Origin: Actinomadura hallensis
GTDB lineage: Bacteria; Actinomycetota; Actinomycetes; Streptosporangiales; Streptosporangiaceae
Length of the DNA stretch: 64,000 nucleotides
Direction: 5' to 3'
NCBI RefSeq assembly: GCF_006716765.1
Contig: NZ_VFPO01000001.1
Location: 2,356,001-2,420,000, forward strand
Both the position numbers and the translations under genes were made by a program. Numbering within the stretch: the first letter of the stretch is position 1; the number at the start of each line of letters is the position of its first letter. Shown here one piece after another: positions 8,339-16,410 of this stretch. The notes under the pieces are model-generated. The model saw only the letters and a list, made by a program, of their open reading frames with translations. It had not been told where the DNA came from and did not search any database.

Positions 8339-9484
8339 ATGGGCAAGGGGCCGCTGTCCGGAGTACGGGTGATCGAGCTTGCCGGGATCGGCCCGGGACC
8401 GTTCGCCGCGATGCTGCTGGCCGACCTCGGAGCCGACGTGATCCGCGTCGACCGCGCCTCCGCGGTCAAGGAGGGCGAGACCTCCGGCGGGACCGACTTC
8501 AGCAACCGCGGCAAGCGCTCCATCGCGGTCGACCTCAAGAGCGACAAGGGCCGGGAGGTCGTCCTCCGGATGGTCGAGAAGGCCGACGTGCTGATCGAGG
8601 GCTTCCGGCCCGGCGTCACCGAGCGGCTCGGCATCGGCCCGGACGACTGCCTCGCCCGCAACCCGAAGCTCGTCTACGGGCGGATGACCGGCTGGGGGCA
8701 GGAGGGCCCCCTGTCCCACACCGCCGGGCACGACGTCGGCTACATCGCCATCACCGGCGCCCTGCACGCCATCGGCCGCGCCGGCGGGCCCCCGCAGGTC
8801 CCGATGAACCTGCTCGGCGACTTCGCGGGCGGCAGCATGTACCTCGTGGTCGGCGTCCTGTCCGCCCTCCTGGAGTCGAGGACGAGCGGCCGCGGCCAGG
8901 TCGTCGACGCCGCCATCGTGGACGGCACCGCCCACCTGTCCACCTTCATCCACGGATTCCTGCGCGGCGGCCTGTGGGAGGACCGCCGCGGCGTGAACAT
9001 GCTCGACACCGGCGCCCCCTGGTACGACGTCTACGAGACCTCCGACGGGCGCCACATGGCGGTCGGCGCGATCGAGCCGCAGTTCTACGCCGAGTTCCTC
9101 CGCCTCCTCGGCCTCGACGAGGAGGACCTCCCCCACCAGCACGACCGCTCCGGCTGGCCGAAGCTGCGCGAGCGCTTCGCCGCCGTCTTCCGCACGAAGA
9201 CCCGCGACGAGTGGACGGAGATCTTCGTCCCCAGCGACGCCTGCGTGGCGCCCGTGCTGTCGCTGAAGGAGGCGGCCGAGCACCCGTTCAACACGGCCCG
9301 GGACGTCTTCCCCGAGATGGGCGGCCACCCGCAGCCCGCCCCCGCTCCGCGCTTCTCGCGCACCGTCCCCGAGACCGACGGCGTCCCCGCCCTGCCCGGC
9401 GGCCAGACCCGCGACGTCCTGGAGGAGCTGGGCTTCACCGACGCCGAGGAGCTGCTGAAGGAAGGCGCCGTGGCGCAGGCGTGA
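8339..9484 (+). CDS. mcr: Alpha-methylacyl-CoA racemase (CaiB/BaiF family)
   Basis: A 381-residue CaiB/BaiF family III protein that best fits alpha-methylacyl-CoA racemase, which interconverts R- and S-2-methylacyl-CoA during branched-chain fatty acid or sterol side-chain oxidation. The N-terminal LSGVRVIELAGIGPGPFAA and the NRGKRSIAVDLK block are typical. The expected catalytic residues are visible: His in AGHDVGYIAI, Asp in LLGDFAGGSM and Glu in VGAIEPQFY. Length matches the family. ATG at 8339 follows an AGGGAGT-type site. It is monocistronic and faces a convergent aminotransferase gene. Confidence 0.9.
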   Translation: MGKGPLSGVRVIELAGIGPGPFAAMLLADLGADVIRVDRASAVKEGETSGGTDFSNRGKRSIAVDLKSDKGREVVLRMVEKADVLIEGFRPGVTERLGIGPDDCLARNPKLVYGRMTGWGQEGPLSHTAGHDVGYIAITGALHAIGRAGGPPQVPMNLLGDFAGGSMYLVVGVLSALLESRTSGRGQVVDAAIVDGTAHLSTFIHGFLRGGLWEDRRGVNMLDTGAPWYDVYETSDGRHMAVGAIEPQFYAEFLRLLGLDEEDLPHQHDRSGWPKLRERFAAVFRTKTRDEWTEIFVPSDACVAPVLSLKEAAEHPFNTARDVFPEMGGHPQPAPAPRFSRTVPETDGVPALPGGQTRDVLEELGFTDAEELLKEGAVAQA

Positions 9485-9565
9485 CCCCCGGCGCGCAGCC
9501 GTCCCGCGGTGCGGCGCCCGGTGGCCCCCCTCCGACCGGCCACCGGGCGCCGCCGCGGCGGGGTG

Positions 9566-10819
9566 TCAGGAGACCGCGTCGGCGACGGCGCGGGACCAGA
9601 TGCCGAGGGCGTCGTCGATCTGCGCCTCGGTGACGATCAGCGGCGGGATCATCCGGACGACGTTGCCGTACGCGCCGCAGGTCAGCAGCAGCAGGCCGCG
9701 CTCGGCCGCGGCCCGGTGGGCGCGCTGCGCCGCGCCGGGGTCGGGCTCGCCGTCCGCGGTGGTGAACTCGGCGGCCTGCATCAGCCCGAGCCCCCGCACG
9801 TCGCCGATCTCCGGGTGGTCGGCGGCGACCTTCTGGAGCCCTTCGTTCAGCCGCGCGCCCTGGCGGGCGGCGTTGCCGACGAGGTCCTCGTCCCGGATGA
9901 CCTGGAGCGTGGCGAGGGCGGCGGCGCAGGCGACGGCGTTGCCGCCGTAGGTGCCGCCCTGCGAGCCGGGCCGGGCCTTCTCCATCAGCGCGGTGGGCGC
10001 GGCGATCGCCGACAGCGGGAACCCGCTGGCCAGGCCCTTGGCGGTGATGAGGACGTCGGGGCGCGCCTCGTGGTGCTCGTGGCCCCAGAACCGGCCGGTC
10101 CGCCCGAAGCCGGTCTGGACCTCGTCCATGATCAGCAGGATGCCGTGCCGGTCGGCGCGCTCGCGCAGCCCCTCCAGGAACCCGGCCGGGGCGGGGATGT
10201 AGCCGCCCTCGCCGAGGACCGGCTCGACGACGAACGCGGCGGTGTCGGCCGCGGGGCTGGCGGTGACGAGCAGGTAGTCCAGCTCGCGCAGCGCGAACCG
10301 GGTGGCCTCCTCCTCGTCCCAGCCGTACCGGTACGCCTGCGGGAACGGCGCGATGGCGGCGCCCGGCATCAGCGGGCCGATCCCCTCGCGGAACTTGGTG
10401 CCCGCCGTGGTGAGCGCGGCGGCGCCCATCGTCCGGCCGTGGAACGAGCCGTGGAAGACGACGATGTTCTGCCTGCCGGTGGCGTGCCGGGCGAGCCGGA
10501 CGGACGCCTCGACGGCCTCGCTGCCGCTGTTGAGGAAGAACAGCGAGTCCAGGCCGGGCGGCAGGACCTCGCCGAGCGCCTCGGTGAGCCGCAGCAGCGG
10601 CTCGTGCATGACCGTCGTGTACTGGCCGTGGATCAGCGTGCCCACCTGCCGCTGCGCCGCCTCGACCACGCGCGGGTGGCAGTGGCCGGTGCCCGTGACT
10701 CCGATGCCCGCGGTGAAGTCGAGGTGCCGGCGCCCGTCGGTGTCGTACAGGTAGACGCCCTCGCCGCGCGCGGCGAGAACGGGGGTGGCCTGCTTCAGCA
10801 GGGGTGACAGCTTGGCCAT
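9566..10819 (-). CDS. Class III (GabT-like) PLP aminotransferase
   Basis: A 417-residue fold-type I class III aminotransferase. Visible marks are the NSGSEAVEASVRLAR phosphate-binding segment, FHGSFHGRT, the metal- and PLP-contacting DEVQTGFGRTG and the Schiff-base Lys in ITAKGLASGFPLSA. It should transfer an omega- or other distal amino group, most likely to 2-oxoglutarate; the actual amine donor is not deducible. ATG at 10819 sits 7 nt after GGAGGG. A longer upstream frame is spurious because it crosses the promoter and operator. It is the last gene of the GntR island, with its own promoter and palindromic operator at 10846-10892. Confidence 0.9.
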   Translation of the reverse strand: MAKLSPLLKQATPVLAARGEGVYLYDTDGRRHLDFTAGIGVTGTGHCHPRVVEAAQRQVGTLIHGQYTTVMHEPLLRLTEALGEVLPPGLDSLFFLNSGSEAVEASVRLARHATGRQNIVVFHGSFHGRTMGAAALTTAGTKFREGIGPLMPGAAIAPFPQAYRYGWDEEEATRFALRELDYLLVTASPAADTAAFVVEPVLGEGGYIPAPAGFLEGLRERADRHGILLIMDEVQTGFGRTGRFWGHEHHEARPDVLITAKGLASGFPLSAIAAPTALMEKARPGSQGGTYGGNAVACAAALATLQVIRDEDLVGNAARQGARLNEGLQKVAADHPEIGDVRGLGLMQAAEFTTADGEPDPGAAQRAHRAAAERGLLLLTCGAYGNVVRMIPPLIVTEAQIDDALGIWSRAVADAVS

Positions 10820-10845
10820 GCGTCGTCCCTCCGGTGCCCTTCGTC

Positions 10846-10859
10846 GATTGTCGACAATC
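10846..10859. promoter_or_regulatory. Palindromic GntR-type operator upstream of aminotransferase
   Basis: GATTGTCGACAATC is a perfect 14-bp palindrome lying at the predicted transcription start of the aminotransferase gene. It differs by a single central base from the site at 13878-13891, and the core fits the T-G-T-x-G-A-C-A type bound by FCD-family GntR regulators. The cognate regulator is most likely the gene at 10942-11601. Confidence 0.75.
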
Positions 10860-10862
10860 TGC

Positions 10863-10892
10863 AATGTAGGTGTCCCGCGGTCCGGATGTCCA
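10863..10892 (-). promoter_or_regulatory. Predicted sigma-70-type promoter for aminotransferase
   Basis: On the minus strand, TGGACA (10892-10887) and TACATT (10868-10863) are separated by 18 bp, close to the vegetative consensus. The operator at 10846-10859 begins 3 bp downstream of the -10, so a bound regulator would block initiation. Confidence 0.55.
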
Positions 10893-10941
10893 GGTCCGGG
10901 GACGACCCCCTCGGAAACGCCGCCGCCGGGGGGAGACGCCG

Positions 10942-11601
10942 CTAGGAGGCGCGGAGCCGCTCGATCGAGTCGGTCATGTGCTCCTCGATGAGCTGCAGCA
11001 GCCGCTCCTCCTCGCCGTCGCCGATCGCGTCGACCAGCCGCCGGTGCTCCTCGACGAGCTCGGACGGCTCCGGGTAGGTGTCCTGCAGCGCGTTGAGACA
11101 CATGCGGGTCTCGACCAGGAGGGTGTGCGCCATCCGCTCCAGCCGGGGGCTGCCGGACGAGCTGACGAGCACCTCGTGGAACGCCTGGTCGGCGTCGCTC
11201 ATCGCGACCCGGTCGCGCTTGCCGGCGGCCTCGACGAGGGCGTCGAGCGCGTCGGTGAGCCGGGCGACGGCCTCACCGCGGTTGCGCGCCATGATCAGCC
11301 GGCACGCCTCCCGCTCGATCGCGAGCCGGGCGAGGTAGACGTCCTCGACGTCCCCCTCGTCCAGGGTGATGACGAAAAGCCCCCGGTGCGGTTCGCTGAC
11401 CAGCAGGCCCTCCTGGACGAGCCGCTGCATCGCCTCGCGCAGCGGGCCGCGGCTGATGCCCAGCCGGCTCGCCAGCTCGGCCTCGCCGAGCTGGGCGCCG
11501 GGCTCCAGCGACCCGTACATGATCGCCGAGCGCAGCTCGTCCGAGACGATCTCGACGGTCGACTTGCGGGGGACAGGTTCCAGCTCACCCAATCGGCCCA
11601 T
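10942..11601 (-). CDS. GntR-family regulator, FadR/FCD subfamily
   Basis: A 219-residue regulator. The N-terminal winged helix (about 12-80) contains LRSAIMYGSLEPGAQLGEAELASRLGISRGPLREAMQRL, the GntR signature described in the family (broken here only by prose: it runs from residue 24 to 62). The C-terminal helical FCD domain (about 85-215) has the metal-ligand pattern D-x-x-F-H (DADQAFHEVL) and E-E-H-R-R-L-V-D-A-I. FCD members sense small organic acids. The start lies 18 nt after the upstream racemase stop, with GAGGAAAGGGG before it, so it is co-transcribed with the catabolic genes. It is the likely ligand-responsive repressor acting at the two GATTGT-y-GACAATC sites. Confidence 0.92.
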   Translation of the reverse strand: MGRLGELEPVPRKSTVEIVSDELRSAIMYGSLEPGAQLGEAELASRLGISRGPLREAMQRLVQEGLLVSEPHRGLFVITLDEGDVEDVYLARLAIEREACRLIMARNRGEAVARLTDALDALVEAAGKRDRVAMSDADQAFHEVLVSSSGSPRLERMAHTLLVETRMCLNALQDTYPEPSELVEEHRRLVDAIGDGEEERLLQLIEEHMTDSIERLRAS

Positions 11602-11619
11602 GCCGCGGGGCCCCTTTCC

Positions 11620-12405
11620 TCATAGCTGCCAGGTATCTCGTCCCTCTTCGGCGACGCCTGCCGGCACGGCGGCGGGTGCGGCGAACAGCCGGCCCAGCCC
11701 GGTGCGCGGGGGCAGGCCCGCGGCGCCGGACGCGAGCCGCAGCCCCTCCCACACGCTCACCTGATTGGCGGTCAGGACCGGCTTGCCGACCCGCTCCTCC
11801 AGTTCGTCCAGCCAGGCGACGGTGTGCAGTGCGGTGTCGGGCACCAGCACCGCCTCGGCGTCCGGATGGTCGTTGGCCGCGACGAACGCGAGGACCTCGT
11901 CGCGTCCCAGGGTGCCGACCTCGGCGGCGGTGACGATGCCCCGGCAGGACAGCGCCGCCACCTCGATGCCGGCGTGCCCGAGGAACTCCACGAACCGCTC
12001 GGCGACGTCGGAGGGGTAGGTCGCGGCGACCGCGACCCGGGTCACGCCGAGGGCGCGCGCGGCGTTCACGAACGCGAACGACGTGCTGGACGCGGGGACG
12101 CCCGCGACCTCACCGACGCCCGCGACCTGCCGCGCCGCGCCGTCCCAGCCGAACACGAAGCTTCCGCTCGTGCACGCCCACACCGCCGACCCGACGTCCA
12201 TGCCGCGCAGGGCGCGGGCGCCCTCGGCCAGCACGTCGGCCCCGCCCACGTCCAGCAGCGCGTCGACGCGGTGGGCGTCCTCGCGCATCAGCGTGTGCAC
12301 GACCGGCAGCCGCACGCCGCCGATGGCGCGCTCGATGGCCGGGTAGTCGTCCTCGGCGCTGTGGCCGGGGTAGAGGAACCCGGCGCTCAACCCGTTCTGA
12401 TGCAT
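11620..12405 (-). CDS. Asp/Glu racemase-superfamily protein, one-cysteine variant (maleate isomerase/AMDase-like)
   Basis: A 261-residue member of the maleate isomerase/arylmalonate decarboxylase branch of the Asp/Glu racemase fold; it begins with the typical LYPGHSAEDDYPAIE. The first catalytic Cys is present (WACTSGSF), but the position of the second Cys reads VPDTALHT, so it is Asp where the neighbouring paralogue has ISCTNVPT. Two-Cys chemistry (1,1-proton transfer) therefore seems excluded; a one-base isomerisation or lyase reaction is possible. ATG at 12405 fits the family N-terminus, but ATG at 12435 is an alternative. It lies between the paralogue and the GntR gene. Confidence 0.8.
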   Translation of the reverse strand: MHQNGLSAGFLYPGHSAEDDYPAIERAIGGVRLPVVHTLMREDAHRVDALLDVGGADVLAEGARALRGMDVGSAVWACTSGSFVFGWDGAARQVAGVGEVAGVPASSTSFAFVNAARALGVTRVAVAATYPSDVAERFVEFLGHAGIEVAALSCRGIVTAAEVGTLGRDEVLAFVAANDHPDAEAVLVPDTALHTVAWLDELEERVGKPVLTANQVSVWEGLRLASGAAGLPPRTGLGRLFAAPAAVPAGVAEEGRDTWQL

Positions 12406-12441
12406 GGAACCGTCAATCCTACCTTTGCGCTCCATTGACGA

Positions 12442-13203
12442 TCAGGCCGCCGTGGACGGGGCAAGCTGCACCAGCGACTGGCCCGGACCGGCCGCCGAGC
12501 GGCCCATCGCGCGCAGGGCCGAGCACATCGTGACCTGGTTGGCGGTGAGGACGGGCTTGCCGATCATCTGTTCCAGCGGCGCGATGATGTCGTAGGTCGG
12601 CACGTTGGTGCAGCTGATGAAGACGGCCTCGGCCTCGGGGACGTCCACCGTCGACACCGCCGACACGATCTCCCCGTAGCCGACCTTCCAGATGTGGCTG
12701 AGCAGCCCCATCCCGACCGACGACACGACCTCGATGTCGTACTCGCCCAGAAACGACACCAGCCGCTCGGTGACCGAGTCGATGTACGGGGTCACGACCG
12801 CGATGCGGCCGACGTCGAGGAGCCGGAGCGACTCCACCAGCGCGCCCGACGTCGTCGTGGACACCGGCGCTCCGGCGGCCAGCATCGACTGGTGCAGCTG
12901 CAGCTCGCCGGCCTTCCCGCCGATGAAGCTTCCGGAGGCACAGGCGTAGGCGACGGCGAGCGGCTCGGGCGCCAGCACGTCGCGGGTGGCCTGCCGGACG
13001 ATCGACTGGTCCGACAGCGCGGAGGCCATCTCCACGGTGACCGGCACCGGCACGTAGGGCAGGCGGGTCATGAACAGCGACACGTCGTCGGGCGTCCACC
13101 GCCACAGCTCGCGGTCCAGGGCGAAGTCGAAGGGCGCGACCACGCCGATGCCGTGCTGGGCGAGCAGCTCGGGGCCGACGACCAGCGTGGGGTCGAATGC
13201 CAT
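12442..13203 (-). CDS. Asp/Glu racemase-superfamily protein, two-cysteine form (maleate isomerase-like)
   Basis: A 253-residue protein of the same fold as its downstream neighbour, with both catalytic cysteines: YACASGSFIGG and VFISCTNVPTYD. The segment GKPVLTANQVTMCSALR is the usual C-terminal marker. Candidate activities are maleate cis-trans isomerisation or racemisation of an acid or hydantoin. ATG at 13203 has GGTGGG 7 nt upstream; a GTG at 13215 is an alternative. The preceding DUF3830 gene stops 17 nt upstream of this start, so the two are one transcription unit. Substrate not assignable from sequence. Confidence 0.85.
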   Translation of the reverse strand: MAFDPTLVVGPELLAQHGIGVVAPFDFALDRELWRWTPDDVSLFMTRLPYVPVPVTVEMASALSDQSIVRQATRDVLAPEPLAVAYACASGSFIGGKAGELQLHQSMLAAGAPVSTTTSGALVESLRLLDVGRIAVVTPYIDSVTERLVSFLGEYDIEVVSSVGMGLLSHIWKVGYGEIVSAVSTVDVPEAEAVFISCTNVPTYDIIAPLEQMIGKPVLTANQVTMCSALRAMGRSAAGPGQSLVQLAPSTAA

Positions 13204-13219
13204 TTGCGCGCCCACCGAT

Positions 13220-13714
13220 CTAGGACTCGGCTCGGGCGTAGACCAGGCGCTCGCCGACGCTGCCGGAGCGCCAGACGTCGTTGCACGCCTCGGCCATCCG
13301 GTCGAGACCGTCGACGATCGTCGCGTACACGTTTCCGGGGACCCAGCCGACGTCCCCGTTGAGCAGCAGGTTGTTGCGTCCGTAGAAGATGGCCAGGTCG
13401 ATCACGCCCGGCAGGGTGTGGATGTTCTTCTCTTCTTTGAACCTGCGGTCCAGCATGCCGCCGGAGAATGAGAAGAAGACGACGTCCCCGGGAATAGGGG
13501 TGACGGTGGGGTTCTCGAGGCCGATCTCTTCCTCGCAGAAGTTCTCGACCATCGTGTAGACCTCGTTGCGCGCGTACTTGGCGTGGTAGGCGTCGCCACC
13601 GAGGGGAAGTGCGTTCCAGACCGCCTCGCAGGTCCGCGGGGCGTCCTTCTCCAGCAGTTCCGCGACGCATGAGACGCCGCGGCGCTCCAGAGTGATGGTC
13701 ATGAGCTTGGGCAT
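13220..13714 (-). CDS. DUF3830 family protein (cyclophilin-like fold)
   Basis: A 164-residue DUF3830 protein: LLEKDAPRTCEAVWNALPL, the AYHAKYARNEVYTMV segment, PIPGDVVFFSF and a PGNVYATIVDGLDRM end are the family hallmarks. DUF3830 proteins have a cyclophilin-like beta barrel and are often encoded next to racemase/isomerase-fold and amidase genes, but no activity is established that I know of. ATG at 13714 sits 8 nt after GGGGAGG; the upstream in-frame extension is not needed. It is the first gene of the minus-strand operon, read away from the operator at 13878-13891. Confidence 0.85.
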   Translation of the reverse strand: MPKLMTITLERRGVSCVAELLEKDAPRTCEAVWNALPLGGDAYHAKYARNEVYTMVENFCEEEIGLENPTVTPIPGDVVFFSFSGGMLDRRFKEEKNIHTLPGVIDLAIFYGRNNLLLNGDVGWVPGNVYATIVDGLDRMAEACNDVWRSGSVGERLVYARAES

Positions 13715-13877
13715 GCTGGACCTCCCCGTGGACAGGGGTGGGCGAGAACGTCGCCACCCGAAGGACTCTTCCGTTAGAGCGCTCTGGGATCCGTCCTGGC
13801 CTTGCGTGGGCAGGTTGCGACGGTCTTGCAGCACACGATTTCTCAGTGCGGTGGCCGGGGCCGCAGCCGACCGCGCT

Positions 13878-13891
13878 GATTGTTGACAATC
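13878..13891. promoter_or_regulatory. Second GntR-type operator in the divergent intergenic region
   Basis: GATTGTTGACAATC matches the palindrome at 10846-10859 in 13 of 14 positions. It lies between the divergent DUF3830 and dehydrogenase operons and completely covers the predicted -35 box TTGACA of the plus-strand promoter, so binding should repress that operon and possibly both. Confidence 0.75.
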
Positions 13892-13911
13892 CTACGAACT
13901 GTTCCTAGCGT
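13883..13911 (+). promoter_or_regulatory. Predicted sigma-70-type promoter for dehydrogenase-amidase operon
   Basis: TTGACA (13883-13888) is a perfect -35 box, followed after 17 bp by TAGCGT (13906-13911), a common actinobacterial -10. Transcription would begin near 13918, about 50 nt before the ATG. The -35 is embedded in the GntR operator. Confidence 0.65.
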
Positions 13912-13968
13912 GTCAATGCCCCTCCGAGTTGCCTTCACGTAAACTCTGGAACCCCGAAAGTGGCGCCG

Positions 13969-14964
13969 ATGGAGCATGTTCCGCCCGCACCCGAAGGTCC
14001 GCCTGACGTGGTGGTCCTCATTGGGGACGTCCATCCGCGCGGCATGGATGACGTGGAGCGCCGGGCGAATGTTCGTTACGTCCGCGAAACAGAGCTCGCG
14101 GACGCCCTTCCGGGCGCCGACGTCCTGTTCATGTGGGACTTCCTCTCCGAGGCGCTCGCCGGGGCGTGGCCGCGGTCCGGCGGCCCGGCCTGGGTCCACA
14201 TCGCGAGCGCGGGCGTCGACCGGCTCCTCTTCCCCGGCCTGGTCGAGAGCGACACGGTCGTCACCAACTCGCGGGGCGTCTTCGACGAGCCGATCGCCGA
14301 GTACGTCCTCGGCCTGGTGCTGACCTTCGCCAAGGACCTGCACACGACCGTCCGGCTCCAGGCCGGGCGCCGCTGGCGGCACCGCGAGACCGAGCGGATC
14401 ACCGGCGCCCGCGCGCTGGTCGTCGGCACCGGCCCGATCGGCCGCGCGATCGGCCGCCGCCTGTCGGCCGCGGGGCTGGCGGTCTCCGGGGCCGGCCGCA
14501 CGGCGCGCGACGCCGACCCCGACCTCGGCGTCGTCCACCCGATGGAGCGGCTCGACGAGGCGCTCGCCGAGGCCGACTACGTGGTGCTGGCCGCGCCGCT
14601 GACCCCGCAGACCCGCGGCATGATCGACGCCGCCGCGCTGGACCGGATGCGGCCGTCGGCGCGGCTGATCAACGTGGGGCGCGGCGCGCTGGTGGCGGAG
14701 GCCGACCTGGTCAAGGCGCTGCGCGACGGCCGGATCGCGGGCGCGGCGCTCGACGTCTTCGAGGACGAGCCGCTTCCGGAGTCGTCCCCGCTCTGGGACA
14801 TGCCGAACGTCGTCGTGTCCCCGCACATGTCCGGCGACGTGGTCGGCTGGCGGGACGAGCTGGTCCGCCTGTTCGCCGCCAACTTCGACCGCTACGTCGC
14901 CGGCCGCCCGCTGCACAACGTGGTCGACAAGCGGCTCGGCTACGTGGGTTCGCCCGCGCGCTGA
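13969..14964 (+). CDS. D-isomer-specific 2-hydroxyacid dehydrogenase
   Basis: A 331-residue NAD(P)-dependent dehydrogenase. The nucleotide-binding motif is VVGTGPIGRAIGRR, and the catalytic residues are Arg in INVGRGALV, Glu in DVFEDEPLP and His in VSPHMSGD. This set is typical of the hydroxypyruvate/glyoxylate reductase-like group. It reduces a 2-oxoacid or oxidises a 2-hydroxyacid; the substrate is unknown. ATG at 13969 has GAAAG 8 nt upstream and is preferred over the GTG at 13960. It is followed 13 nt later by the amidase, and both are controlled by the operator-covered promoter at 13883. Confidence 0.88.
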   Translation: MEHVPPAPEGPPDVVVLIGDVHPRGMDDVERRANVRYVRETELADALPGADVLFMWDFLSEALAGAWPRSGGPAWVHIASAGVDRLLFPGLVESDTVVTNSRGVFDEPIAEYVLGLVLTFAKDLHTTVRLQAGRRWRHRETERITGARALVVGTGPIGRAIGRRLSAAGLAVSGAGRTARDADPDLGVVHPMERLDEALAEADYVVLAAPLTPQTRGMIDAAALDRMRPSARLINVGRGALVAEADLVKALRDGRIAGAALDVFEDEPLPESSPLWDMPNVVVSPHMSGDVVGWRDELVRLFAANFDRYVAGRPLHNVVDKRLGYVGSPAR

Positions 14965-14977
14965 ACAAGGGGGAGCA

Positions 14978-16402
14978 GTGACCGTGACCAAGACCGACGC
15001 GGCGGACCTGTCCGCGACCGAGCTGCTGGCGGAGTACGAGGCCGGGACGCTGTCCCCGGTCGAGGCCGCGCAGGCCGTCCTCGACCGGATCGAGCGCGAG
15101 AACCCCCGGCTCAACGCGTTCTGCCTCGTCGACGAGGAGACCACGCTCGGCATGGCCCGCGAGGCGGCGGACCGGCGGGCGCGGGGCGCGACGCTCGGCC
15201 CGCTGGACGGCGTGCCCGTCTCCATCAAGGACGTCCTGCTCACCCGCGGCTGGCCGACGCTGCGCGGCTCCACGACGATCGACCCGGCGGGCCCGTGGGA
15301 CGAGGACGCGCCGGCGGTCGCGCGGCTGCGCGAGCAGGGCGCGGTGTTCGTCGGCAAGACGACCACGCCGGAGTTCGCGTGGAAGGGCGTGACCGACGGC
15401 CCGCTCAACGGCGTCACCCGCAACCCGTGGGACGCCTCCCGCACGCCGGGCGGGTCGAGCGGCGGCGCGGCGGCCGCCGTCGCGGCGGGCATGGCGCCGC
15501 TGGCCCTCGGCACGGACGGCGGCGGCTCGGTGCGCATCCCCGCCGCGTTCACCGGCACCTTCACCATCAAGCCCACCTACGGCCGCGTCCCGCACTACCC
15601 GGCGAGCCCGTTCGGGACGCTGGCGCACGTCGGCCCGATGACGAACACCGTCGCGGACGCGGCGCTGCTGCTCGACGCGATCTGCGGCCCCGACGGCCGC
15701 GACTGGTCCGCGCTGCCGCCGCCGGACGTCCCGTTCGCCGAGGACGGCCCGGACGACCTGACCGGCCTGCGCGTCGCGTTCAGCCCCGACCTCGGCTTCG
15801 CGGACGTCGACCCGGAGGTCGCCGCGGCCGTGGCCGCGGCCGCGGAGACCTTCGCCGAGCTGGGCGCGAAGGTCGAGGCGGCCGACCCCGGTTTCGGCGA
15901 CCCCGTCGAGGAGTTCGAGGTCCTGTGGTTCGCGGGCGCCGCGAAGGTCGTCGAGCACCTGACGCCGGAGGCCCGCGCGCGACTCGACCCGGGGCTGCGG
16001 GAGATCTGCGAGCAGGGCGCGAGGTACTCGGCGCAGGAGTACCTGGCCGCCACGGCCCGCCGGATGGAGCTGGGCCGCATCATGGGCCTGTTCCACGAGC
16101 GCTACGACCTCCTGCTCACCCCGACGATGCCGATCGCGGCGTTCGAGGCGGGGGTGGAGGTCCCGCCCGGCTCGGCGTCCCCGCGCTGGACGGGCTGGAC
16201 CCCGTTCACCTACCCGTTCAACATGACGCAGCAGCCGGCCGCGAGCCTGCCGTGCGGCTTCACGTCGGACGGGCTGCCGATCGGCCTCCAGGTCGTCGGC
16301 GCCCGGCACGCCGACGCCCTGGTCATGTCCGCCTGCCACGCCTTTGAGCGGGCCCGCCCGTGGCCCGCCCTCGGGGGTCTGGGGGTCGTCCCCCAGAGGT
16401 GA
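14978..16402 (+). CDS. Amidase-signature family hydrolase
   Basis: A 474-residue amidase. The Ser-cisSer-Lys triad is complete: Lys in VSIKDVLL, cis-Ser and surrounding Gly-Ser loop in TPGGSSGGAAAAV and nucleophile Ser in GTDGGGSVRIPAAF. It hydrolyses a small amide or carbamoyl group to acid plus ammonia. GTG at 14978 follows GGGGGA. Its neighbourhood with racemase-fold enzymes, a 2-hydroxyacid dehydrogenase and an aminotransferase suggests catabolism of an amide-containing acid. The last codons (LGGLGVVPQR) are encoded by a GC-rich palindrome (16378-16397) that looks inserted, so the C-terminus may be altered. Confidence 0.9.
   Translation: MTVTKTDAADLSATELLAEYEAGTLSPVEAAQAVLDRIERENPRLNAFCLVDEETTLGMAREAADRRARGATLGPLDGVPVSIKDVLLTRGWPTLRGSTTIDPAGPWDEDAPAVARLREQGAVFVGKTTTPEFAWKGVTDGPLNGVTRNPWDASRTPGGSSGGAAAAVAAGMAPLALGTDGGGSVRIPAAFTGTFTIKPTYGRVPHYPASPFGTLAHVGPMTNTVADAALLLDAICGPDGRDWSALPPPDVPFAEDGPDDLTGLRVAFSPDLGFADVDPEVAAAVAAAAETFAELGAKVEAADPGFGDPVEEFEVLWFAGAAKVVEHLTPEARARLDPGLREICEQGARYSAQEYLAATARRMELGRIMGLFHERYDLLLTPTMPIAAFEAGVEVPPGSASPRWTGWTPFTYPFNMTQQPAASLPCGFTSDGLPIGLQVVGARHADALVMSACHAFERARPWPALGGLGVVPQR
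16378..16397. repeat. REP-like palindrome at the amidase 3' end
   Basis: TCTGGGGGTCGTCCCCCAGA forms an 8-bp stem with a TCGT loop and supplies the last codons of the amidase. A close relative lies inside the stand-alone adenylation gene (45505-45525). It may double as a transcription terminator between the two convergent genes, though no T-run follows. Confidence 0.6.
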
Positions 16403-16410
16403 GGTAGCGG

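Noticed and set aside
6659..9328. An 889-residue minus-strand open frame across two plus-strand genes
   Set aside because: It spans a membrane protein and a clear CaiB/BaiF gene with catalytic residues; composition is typical of an antisense frame in GC-rich DNA.
13776..13785. AGAGCGCTCT palindrome upstream of the DUF3830 gene
   Set aside because: A perfect 10-bp palindrome, but unrelated to the two GntR sites, not positioned against a recognisable promoter, and short enough to occur by chance in GC-rich DNA.
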